Positions 24,301 to 36,300 of a stretch of DNA of 64,000 nucleotides are shown one piece after another (the first letter of the stretch is position 1; every line of letters starts with the position of its first letter). A program made the position numbers and the translations under genes. This stretch comes from Onchidella celtica. Taxonomy: Eukaryota > Mollusca > Gastropoda > Systellommatophora > Onchidiidae. The stretch covers positions 7,787,444 through 7,851,443 of the forward strand of contig OZ007571.1 in NCBI GenBank assembly GCA_963931925.1. Reading direction: 5' to 3'. The notes beneath the pieces are model-generated. The model was not told the origin of the DNA, made no database searches, and saw only the letters and a program-made list of their open reading frames with translations.

Positions 24301-27300
24301 TAGCGTGTTGTTGTTTTTTTTTTTGGTGGAAGGGTACACGACCCTCACATAGTGATAACCCATGCAACATTCTTGACCTGAAGTGGATGATAGGCTAGCG
24401 CGAGAGGTATGCAGGGCAGATGCCAATGGCGGACGGCTGGCGTAAAAAATATGTCCTGGCTTATTTCTTCACGGCTGTCCTGGCAAGGCATCTCACTTTG
24501 TAATCTTCATTAGTTGATCAGGTCATGTACTGGCTAGGGAATGTTAGCTGATCAAGACATGTACTGGGTAGGGACATGACTTTCCCATGACCTCTTGATA
24601 TAATTCTCTGCTCAGTGCTAAATCTTCACGGATATTTGTCGGCCTGCGTGCATATTTCGGTTTCTTCAATTTAATTTTCCTTGTCTGCGCATGATGTGTC
24701 TTTCCTCCTACCTGTCTATCTCCTTGTCTATCAAACCGTTCGGTCTTTCAATCTATCTAGCTGTTTAACTAATGGCCAGCGGTTTGTTTGTTTGTCTGTC
24801 TGTCCGTCCATCGGACAGTTTGTTTGGATAACCATTTGTCCAGCCACCGTCTCCCGTATATCAGCCTATTTCCATCCGCCTATCTGTCTAACTGTTATGC
24901 TTTGCTATAGCATTATCTATTAACCAGCCAACAACACTGCAACAGTTCAATGTGAAGGCGTTTTTATTCAGCGTCAAACTGATTGTTTATATGACTCTTT
25001 AACGGTTGAGTTCATAATCAAGCGGGATAACTCTGTCTAACTATATAATTACATAACATCTCCCCTTTTAAGCATGAATCATTTGTAAGTACATTAATTA
25101 ACAGAAAAGGTATCCAAGAACAGGGGAGTCTTGCTTTATCATGTACATAAACATTCCAAAATCCAATATGTGTTTGCACATGTAGTGGACCACTATGAAG
25201 CTAAATATTATAACTGTTTATGCTTATAAATCAGACTTAATCAGAGAACAAAAAATGAATTCTTCATTTAACTAACACTTGAAAAGAATCTGATTCTTAT
25301 ACATGAATTTAGTTATAGTGTATTAAATATATATAAAGGAAGCAGTCAGTTCTTTATCTTATTATTTTATATGATTGCTGCTGATAAGATTGCTAGTAGA
25401 CTCTATTAACAATTTTATTTTATTTTAAGACTGATAAGGTTTTTATTGTCTATATCTCATGGGGAGCTTTACAGCACGGCCTGATCTGGTTGTTCTATAT
25501 AGGTGTTGTGTAGGGTCTGTGTTGACAGGACCATGCAATGTTTGGTTAGCATCTCCTTCTGGTGGGACCGTAGCTGCAGGTTCTGAATCTGGTGCAGGTA
25601 TTTCTAGTTGACCTTGTGGTACAGATGATGTGCGATCTTCAATTGTGATCGGTGGTGTCAGGTCATGGTGATTTTCTCCATTCATAAGAAGATGTTGTCT
25701 GTTGCGTCGAAGGTCTCCACTCTTTGTTTTGATGTTGTATGAGCGTGGAGTTGATGCATGTGAAATGACTTGGGCTGGTTCCCATTTTCCATTGTGCCTG
25801 TATCTAATGAAGTCACCTGGGCTTAGTTCTGGTAAACTACGTGTGTTTTGATCGTAGTACTTGTTGTGAATAGTCTTGTTGTTTGCCTTTTGTTTCCTGG
25901 GAGTGACTGGTAGAAGTGTTCGTATCTTTCTGCCCATAAGCAGTTCAGCAGGTGATTTAGATCCGTCTGGTTTTGGTGTTGCTCTGAAGTTGAGGATTGA
26001 GATGTTTGGGTCCTCACCACTTTCTTTTGCTTTCTTAAAGAGTTGTTTCACTGTTTGGACATTTCTCTCAATAAAACCATTTGATCTAGGGTAATATGGA
26101 CTACTTGTCACATGTTCAATGTTCCACTGAGATGTGAATTCTTTGAAATGTCTGGATGTATACTGAGGACCGTTGTCAGAAATCAACCATACTGGAACTC
26201 CATGACGTGCGAATATAACTTTAAGGTGTTGGATTACTTTCACACTAGTTGTTTCCTCTAGTTTGCACACTTCAAAATACTTTGAAAAGTAGTCACTGAC
26301 TAACAGGCAGTCCTTGCCGTCAAAATGAAATAGATCTGTGGCAACTTTGGCCCATGGTTCATCTGGTATAGGATGTTTCAAAATCGGTTCTTTCTGTTGA
26401 GCATTTCTATGCTTTTTGGCAGACTTGACATTTACCAACAGTTTCCTCTATCTCTTTTAACATTCCTGGCCAAAATATTGCTGTCTTTGCTCTACTTTGT
26501 GAATGTTGGACTCCTAGGTGTCCTTGGTGAATTATCTTCAACATCTCTTGTCTCATCGATTCAGGAATAATGATCTGATCACCTTCAAGTAAAAGTCCAT
26601 CACATTCAGTTATGTCTTCTCTTACTGTCCAAAATGGCTTAATTTGTTTGGAGACTTTTCTAATTGTGTTTGGCCATTCTTGAATTTGGTCTCTTAATTT
26701 GATCAGGGTTGGATCTTTTTCTTGTTTGTTCTTTATTTCTATCAGTTTCTTAGGTGTTGCATGTAGACTTGCAACAACCGAGTCAACAAAAGCTTGGATT
26801 TCTGTTTCTGGAATCTCGCTTTCAGATTTCTTCTCACTGTTTGTATTCTGTTCAGTAGCTCTTGAAAGAGTGTCAGATAACACTTGTTCTTTTCCTTTCT
26901 TGAAAGATACGTTGATATCATACAGCTGCATCCTGAGAAGGAACCTCTGTATCCTTGCAGGGGATTTGTTATATGGCTTTTTCATGATTGCCACTATCGG
27001 CTTGTGGTCAGTCCATACTTGGGTCTTTCTGCCGTAGACATACTGGTGAAATCTTTCCAGGGCGAAGACAATCGCAAGTGTCTCTTTTTCTATTTGAGCA
27101 TATCTTTGCTCGGCTGAAGACAAGCTTCTTGATGCATATGCGACTGGTTGATTTCCTTGCAAAAGTATAGCACCTAGACCATCCTTGCTTGCGTCACATT
27201 CTATAGTGACTGGTTTTGTCACGTCAAAAAACCTCAATGTTGGAGATGACGTGAGCGATTCCTTTAAAGCTGCTATGGCTTTGTCATGCCTTGGAGTCCA

Positions 27301-30300
27301 TTGCCACTCACTTTCTTTTCCTAACAATTCTTTAAGTGGGGCTGTTTTGGTAGACATATCAGGGATAAATTTCATTAGGTATGTTACCATACCCAAAAAT
27401 CTCATAAGTTCCTGTTTGTTCTTTGGCGTTGGCATGTTTGTAATGGCTGAAACTTTAGTGTCATCTATTTTGATGTGGTACTTGGTTTTAAGTTTCCCAA
27501 GCTCTCCGAACGTGTCATTGTATTATGTAAGCAGGTCATCTAGCTGTCTTTTTTCTTTTAAGCCATCTACTCTCTTGACGAGTTTAAGCTGTTCTGTTGT
27601 CTCTAACCCTAAAATTGTTTGTGCTCTTTTGCTAGATGTTATTATGAACTTGATCCAATATTTCTTTTCTTTGTAAAAACACGGGATCGTTGCCTGCCCT
27701 ATCACTGGAATGTTTTCCCCGGAATATGATGTCAGTTTCAGAGAGCATTTTTCTTGCTTGACTTGCAATTTGTCAGCAGTTTCTTTCGACATTACATTCA
27801 CTTGGGCACCAGTGTCGACTTTTGTTTTGAGGTTCTGTCCTCTAACATTAAGAGTTATGTTCCATTCTGTTTTTTCAGTTCCAATGGCTTACTGAGCCTA
27901 CTTGGAATTCTTCTGCATCACTTTCATTACCTGATACTTGTTCTTGTTCTACCTCATATAGCTTCTTTTTGTGTTTTCGTGCACTTCTGCAGGCCTTGGC
28001 AAAGTGGTTGTATTTCAAGCAGTTGAGGCACTGCTTTCCAAATGCTGGGCATTTCCTTGGTGGGTGCTCTAGCATGCATTTTTGGCATATATTTTTATAG
28101 GTCTTTAACTGTGCCTGTTGATGACCACTGTCCTTTCTACAAGGTTTTGTTGAACTCAAAGCTTTTCTTACTGCCTGAACAGTTTTTTCTGATTCCTCTT
28201 TCATTAAGTTCATCCCTTTCCTCGATTCTTCATCCGCTCGACAAATGCTGATGGCATTTTCTAACGTCAGATCTGATTCTCGCAATAGCCTATCTTTGAC
28301 CTCAGATCTTCTGATCCCTACGACTATTCTGTCCCGAATCATGTCATTTTCCAGTTTGTCGTAGCGACACTGCTTGGCCAGCTTGGTCAGCTCTGTTATG
28401 AACTCATCCAAAGTTTCTTGTTCCTTTTGTGTTCTTGTGTTGAATTTATATCTCTCTAACGTCACATTGTGTTTTGGTTTGAAATATAAATCAAACTTAC
28501 GAAAAAGAACTTCTAGTTTGTCTAGCTCTTCTTCTCCTAATGTCCATGTATTATAGATCTCCCTAGCCTTTCGTCCTATGATGTATAGGAAAGCTGAGCA
28601 CTTTTCTTTTTCTGTGTTTTTATCCATAGCTAGGCTGAGATATAACCTCATCTCTTGAGACCACATTCTCCATTGGTCAGCTAGACTATGAGTATCACCA
28701 AATGCAAATTCATCTGGGGGTCTAAGCTTCGACATTCTGACTGTTCGTAGATTTCTCTGTGGAAACTTGACCTTGCTTGTGTTGCCACCTCGATAGAAAC
28801 AGTTTACAGGAAAGTTCTCACCTCGGGTGGTTCGAGATATGAGGCATAGACGGTGCAGCGACCTAAACGAAAGTGATAGGACACACTAAACGTTGTTCCA
28901 AAGACTAGAACAATCTCTGGGGTCAGCCCGCAAACTTTCCACTGACTCTAACGATTTCTCTGCTGCAAGAGTGCGAGCCTATTCGTGCATGCTTTTACCG
29001 TTAGTCAAAATGTCCGAACCTATTATCGATACATGGACTGTTGCTAGCTATCGAAGACTTCATGCAAACTACGCAATTTAATAGGAAAAATTAAATTTTA
29101 CCAGCTGCCACCATGTTATGCTTTGCTATAGCATTATCTATTAACCAGCCAACAACACTGCAACAGTTCAATATGAAGGCGTTTTTATTCAGCGTCAAAC
29201 TGATTGTTTACATGACTCTTTAACGGTTGAGTTCATAATCAAGCGGGATTAACTCTGTCTAACTATATAATTACATAACACTAACCACCCGATCCATCTA
29301 TCCATCCATCATCTGCCCATCCATCCTGCCATCCAACCAGCCGTCCATCATCTACCCATCCATCCATCCATCATCTGCCCATCCATCCTGCCTTCCATCC
29401 ATTCATCTATCCATCCATCCTGCCTTCCATCCAGCCGTCCATCCATCCATACATCCGTCAACTACCCACCCTTCCATACTTCCATCTGTCCGTCCACCCA
29501 TCCAGCCTTCCATTCATCAATCCCCAGCCTTCTATCTACATCCATCCACCTATCTACCCAACTATCCATCCATCCATCCATCCATCCACCTATCCATCCA
29601 CATCCATTCATCATCTACTCAGTCACCCAACTATCCAGCCTTCCATCCATCTATCCATTCATCCACCGATGCGTTTTTTTAGCTTCACCAGACCACACCC
29701 AGGTAGAGAGCCCAGTTGTGTTTGAAGAAAGTTCACCAGAAAGCGGGCGGGTACACATGAAGAAACGACTTCCATCAGCCATTGTTATTGGTGCTCGGAA
29801 GGCAGGGACCAGAGCTCTACTTCGCTTCATGAACCTTCATCCAGATGTGGTCACTTCCAAGAGAGAGCCCCACTACTTTGATAGGTGAAACTGCATCATT
29901 TTTGTTACATACTAATACCGTCAGTAGTTACACAAAGATTCGTCCATGTTAAAAGAAAAAAAAAAAGAAAAAGTATGTCCCGCCCCTGTGGTTACCTTAG
30001 TTTGAATGTGATAGAAAGATATTTCATGTCCTATTCCCTTTTAATTGTGTCAAATTTGTGAATTTGCGAATTTTTTTTTTTTTTTTGTGCCATTCATGAC
30101 CTTTCATTGGACAATGCAGTGTCCCTGTAGTAAAGTAACAGTTTTTCTAAAGGTGTGAAAAATTACTTTCTCAGTCACAATGACATTTTCAAATATGTAA
30201 ATTATTTTCTGTTCAACTGAAGATTTAGCCAGAAACGGCAAAATGGCTGGGACATTTCTTATGAGCTATTGATTGGAAAAAAAGTCTCACATTTTAAAAA

Positions 30301-33300
30301 TTTAAATTTTTTTTTTCCCAGCTACTACCAAGAAGGTCTGGATTGGTACAGACAAAGAATGCCTTATTCCTATGAGCACCAGATAACCATAGAGAAAACG
30401 CCGAATTATTTTGTGGACAGGGATGTGCCTCAAAGGGTCTATGACTATAACTCTACTATAAAACTGATTCTCATTGTGAGGAATCCAATAGATCGAGCAG
30501 TGTCGGACTATTTGCAACTGAAGGTAAGAGAGCAGTAGATCACCGACACAATATGATGGTTTCTTGTGACATCAGAGACATACCACAGTTCAGCTGTGAT
30601 TGGTCTGGTCCAATCAAAAGAGACACGGACTGCATTTTCAGCGAATGAGATAATTTTACCAAACGAGTCAAACAGCATGTCCAAAAGAGGCACTGTGCTT
30701 TGCAGGTTCATGAAAGAATTATTTAATGACATGCATGCAGAACACATTTTCCACTTCCATCTACAAGTTAATTCAAAGATTTTTGACATATTTGTAAAAA
30801 TTCATTTTAGATTTATACAAAACTTTTTCAAAACTTGACCAATAAAAATATTTCATACCAGCCTTTTCCCACTAGATTTTTATTTTAGTGAAATTTTGAT
30901 TGATCAAGTACTGAAAATGAATCTGCAGTAAGAAAGGCCTACTAAAAAAAATGTGAAAGACACAGAATGGCCACTATTGTGCCACCCTGTGCCATTAAAC
31001 TCAAACTCAAACTGTAAGAATTGTACAGACTTGTTAGACAGGCAGGCAGAGACAGGTATACAGACAGACTTACTGACCATCAAATGGCTGGATGACTGGA
31101 GAGGTTTAATAGATAGATGGAATGGACAGGCAGAAAGATAGATATACGAACAGCCAGACAGATAGATGGGCACAGAGATGTAGACAGAAATACATGTAGT
31201 TAGAACTGAGAGCCCTTCCCCCTCTCCTGGCCCACTTTACACCAGTGTCACCCATAACTTCCAGCAGTTCAGATAATGTTATTCCTGCTGCACCTACCGC
31301 CTCTACAGCATCCTCACCGCAGCAACCATTTTCACCACCATGAGTAACCAAAAATACCAGCTTATATTTACTGAAACATCGCCATATACTTTTGAAAAAG
31401 GGTTTTTAAACAAAAAATGTTTAGCCTATGCATGTGTCAGCCAAGGGGATCGGCCAATGAGTTGGATGGGCATGTTACAAAGTTGTTTCAGTGAGACCTC
31501 ATGTGCTAGCCAACTAGTTCAAGATGTCATCCAACTAGCTGGCCAATCAAAATGGCTAGTGCGAGTATAGGCTTATTGATGGGAATTTTTGCAATGTCGC
31601 TGAGGTTACCAGTGTCAGAATAAAACGTTACATAAATTGAATGAAAATTTTAATGCAAGAGCCCTCAGAGAAACTGTTTTGATTCATTCTGTGCAGAAAT
31701 AAAGTTGGGTTGCATATGCAACCATCTATTCAGCTCATTTATATTGGATAAATTCTATTGTTGTAACTTGCCTTGTTCTTTTTCACCAAATCACAGAACA
31801 GAGGGAGAATTACAAGTTTAACATCGTCTTATATGGGTTCTTTTCTTTTTTGTTGTCTTTTTACTAGGAAAGTTACTACCAGAAACTGGATGAAGTTGAC
31901 GGGGTAAAGAGCTATAGAGTTTTCTAGAACAGCTAAAGTCCAGCCCCTGTACAGTCCTCAGTCACGGTCCAGATGGGCATGTTCCTGGTGACTGGGACAG
32001 GCTAGCAGGGATGGATTTCATATGCAAGACCCCCCCACCCCCCCAGGCCTGAGCAGAGAGACTGTTCACTAACCTTGGCATTGGTTTTGTTAATCCTACT
32101 CCTGCCTTTTGCCTGTTAACCCTTCTGCTGTCACAAGGCCAATATATCAGCCGATCAAATGTTGCAGAAGACGGCAAGATATATCAGCCATTCCGTTTCG
32201 TACTAAAACTGCCGTAAAGCCAATTTATTGGCTGACATTGTTCCGGCATGTTTTGCACTCTTAATATTACTACTTCCTGCTATCTTTCGATCCAATAATC
32301 CATTATTATGTTAGTCTACAGGAAGGAAGGCTATTTGGGCTTGGCAACAAAAGGGTTAAACAGGCAAATTTTCAGTGCTGTGCTGCCACAACAAATATGA
32401 AATGGATCTGTAAGAAACGAATTTGTTAGGGTTTCTAGGGGAATGAGAGTTCCAAATTTATGGGAAAGATTAAGACTAGTAGCCCCGAAAGCGGTGGCAG
32501 ATCACAGTGGTTTCCTCCTGGCAGCAACAGGGTTAACAGACAATGTCACAAATTGAACATTATTAATCTTTAAGGGAGCTGAAAGTGATTTTTTATACAG
32601 TGGAGCCAGGAAGCAGAAAATTACCCAGACATAACTGGGATTGCACTATGTGAAGTGAAAGGAGAGAATGTTGTTAACAAATATGTATGTCCCACAATTT
32701 TTAGCGCCAGAGGTACGTATTTTAAAGGCTTTTGTGGCCCCAGAGCTAGAGAGCCCCTCCCGAAATACTCCTAACAACAGCCTGAATTAATTATTCTTTC
32801 AGATTTTCTTTTCGTTTTCCTCCTGTTTTTTGATTGAAAGGATAGGGGCCAGGGCTAGGGATTGGATAAGATTTTGGGTCAAGGATAAGGATGAGGTTAG
32901 GGATAGATACGTTTACATGGCACTCCTAGTGCAAAATACTTGGGATACATATGCACATAAATACAGCTACAAGGAAACGATGTAAAGTGGTAGGCGTAGG
33001 GACATATTGGATTTTGTATTCCCACATTATACTTGTAAATAACTTTCCTAATTATATCAATGAAATTTTGTGTGGGAACTTCTCGAGTTCATGCTGAAAG
33101 TCTGCTCTGAACCTCTTTTTATTCTTTTAATGCTATCATAAAATTTTGAATGGCCATTGAAATAAAAAAAAAAAAAAAATGATGTCTTTAACAATTTTTG
33201 GGTGGGGGACTTAAGTAGGTCATACATTTTTTAAAAGATAATATCTTATGCTTTAAAAAAAAAAACTGGCAGAATTTTGAACTCAGAAAGATCCATACAG

Positions 33301-36300
33301 TACAAAATTTTATTGCAATATGCCAATAATTAAGAAATTTATTTACAATTGAAATATGTGTAAAAAAAATTCAATATGGCTGCTGTAACCATAACAGCCA
33401 ACCAATGTCATATTTTTAAAACTGTTTTTCTTCAGGATCCATGTTATTTCTGGTTGATATCAACCTCCTCGCTCCATAAATAAAGAAATTCACCTTCAGC
33501 TGTAGCCCCACCCTTTAACCTCTTCACTGCTGCTAAACCGGAAAGATTTATGAGACAAGCTTGAATAAAGGGTGCTTTTGCCCCGGAGATTCTCTGGGTG
33601 TTTGAAAAAGTGTCCCTCGCAAGTGATTTTAATGAAAAAATTTTATTTGTTGCAATAAAAACAAAAAGAGCAATAATTTGTGATTTGTATGACAAAGATG
33701 CTTATCGCTGTAAACAGAATCTGGTTTTTTTTTTTTTTTACATAGTTGAGATGTACAAGTTAATAACTTATTACCCTGAAAAGGGTATAGCACAATCTGA
33801 AATACTTTTATTTGTTGTAAAAATCCTGATATCCAACTGACCTATCTGAGTCCTGACTGCTCCTCACTGTGTGACATATTGACATATCGTTTTTCACTAA
33901 CTGGCATAAAGCTCACTTGAGTGGTGTGTGATTTTTTAGTTTCCCTCCATAACAAAACGACATATAATGGGCTATGCCATTATTTCAGAATTAGGGTTTT
34001 GGCAATACACCGGTTCACCATGATAACAAAATGAAAATTCTGCCATGTGAAATTTGAAGATAATGCTCCAATTAATAAGTAAGAAATTGACAAATTGCTG
34101 TGTTTTTTCCAGAAGTGGCAGTGAAAGGGTTAAGCCTCTTTTCCTTTCTTTTTGACCATGGGTAATACTATAAAAGCGTTGGATAGCACCAACAAAATGA
34201 CAGATTTATTTGGCCCAGGCAGATTAACTGGTTGGGTTGCATGTAGTGCAGGATTCATAGTCGATCTTGAAAACTTTGAAAAAAAACGTATGAAACAAAA
34301 TCGTTTTCCAAGGTCTTGAAAACCATGAAAGTAGCCTGGCATCCTTGAAAACTTATGAAATGGACACAAACAAAAAACCCACCAAAAGAAAATGAAAGAA
34401 ATCCCACCAAACAACAGGAAAAGAAAAATCTAAACACAAATACTGTACAGACTCCCCATTTCCCGTATTATGGCAATTTACGTTAAGTGGTTTTCTCATT
34501 TGACAATGCAGTGGCACTTTGTTACCATTAAAACTGAAAATTGAACCTTGAACAACTTTGAAAAAACATTGAAATTACACATGAAAAAGTTGGCTGTGAA
34601 ACTTGGAGTTTGAAGTATAAAATCATTAATAGTTTGTATGACTGTGATTCAAGAATTAAACATTCACCCAAAAAAGGATATTAAAACAAAGAAAATTACT
34701 GCAAATTCTTTAGTTCAGTGTTACCCAGATCAAAGCTATCATTTAATCTTAATAACATGGTTTTGTTTTCTTGCATGAAAAGACAAGTTTTATGAACATT
34801 GCTGATCTTGTTTTCTCTATACTGCCAGTCCTTTTATCTTCTTGCATGAAAATCCATCCCTGCTTTTCCAGTGCAGCCTCTGCTTTACGTGAACAGTTTT
34901 GAGTTTGAATTAACCATCCAGATTTTGTTAAAAATTCTGATGTAGAACCAGACTTAGTTTTGATACCATAGTAAAGTTGTCGATTACTGCAGTAGGCTGC
35001 TACATATAAAAGAGTAGCAGGATCAGCAGCCTACTCATGTTCAGCAATGCTTTTTGTATAGCCAGTAGTTACATATTTATTTGTGTACTTTATAGGTATT
35101 TTATGTATTATATATTGGAAACAACATATCGTCTTGAAACTTAAGGCTTATTTATCTCATACATCCCACATTTTGCTAGAGACACTGCAGATGAAGACAA
35201 GCATGGTTCATATATTATAATTGTTATATTTGTTTCACAGTTTATCAATAATTCATTATCTTAATTATGTTTTCAAATTTTAAGCAGAACATTCTGTTAA
35301 AACAAATCCTTATACAACTCTCTATCCTGATAGTTTACATCCAGCCTTTAACAGAAAAAAAACAAACAGGTTCATTGATGGCCATGACAGTAGAGAACAT
35401 CGATGAATAATGTTACTTCTATTTAATTACCCCTCGAATCTCAGTTAGGTCTGTGTGGAGCAAAGTAATAGTGTCATTTCTGATTTCTGTAACAGATATC
35501 ATGTTTCCATCTGACATAATCAGGAAACATTTGGGCATGATGCCAAATGAATGAGATTTTAAATACCTGGACCTAAAAGATGTGGTCCAAAATTGACAGT
35601 CCCAAGAATGTGATCTTACTCATACCATTACTACTACTAGAAAAACATGACATTGTTGTCGTTAAATAGTTCATTATTCATCTCCACTACTGGCTTATGA
35701 AAAATGTTGTCATTATACGTAACATCGTTTCAAAATTTTGTCACTTTTGATATTCTTGGAAGTGACGGAAATGTTTCTGTTGTTAACTCTTCAAAACTAG
35801 CTATTAGAGATTACACCACTTTGTGAGAATGTAGATCATGTCACCACAGGTGGTGATAAGATTGTCACAAATCAAAACCACCAAAATCATCCATGAGAAG
35901 AATGACGATCATGAACCAAAACTCCCCCACAAAGAGCTGTTTCATGATTCTGAAATAGAATGCAAGCTTTTAAGTGACTATAATTTGAGAAATATGCAGC
36001 AGATAATACAACTTCACAGTACAAGTGTACATTGTTATGTGATTTTATACCTTACCTCTGTGGTAGAACTGTTCAGGCTTAAAGGCATTTTTCTCCTATC
36101 CTTTGCAGGATAAATTTTACCAGAATGGTAATGATGGACATTACGGCACTTTTGAAGAACTGGCCTTTGATAAACATAACGGGGAAGTGGACAAAACCTA
36201 TGCTCCTATCAAACGCTCACTGTACTGCCGTCATTTGGAGAAATGGTTGAAGATCTTTTCGCTATCACAAATAATAATAGTGGATGGTGAAAACATCAAA

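Larger units (their letters stand above)
24893..29280 (-). mobile_element. Ty3/Gypsy LTR retrotransposon with the RT core deleted
   Basis: A complete insertion of 4,388 bp bounded by 166/167-bp LTRs and a perfect 5-bp target duplication CTAAC (24888-24892 and 29281-29285). Read on the minus strand, the order is 5' LTR, PBS, leader, gag, protease, a residual start of pol joined to the RT thumb/connection, RNase H, integrase, polypurine tract and 3' LTR. The conserved RT fingers/palm, including the catalytic YxDD block, is missing. There is also an in-frame stop after the protease and a frameshift in integrase. The two LTRs differ by two substitutions and one single-base indel, so the insertion is recent. 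The copy cannot make its own RT. It lies in intron 1 of the sulfotransferase gene, antisense to it. Confidence 0.92.

Noticed and set aside
26699-28251. Several plus-strand ORFs across the Gypsy element
   Set aside because: Antisense shadows of gag and pol.
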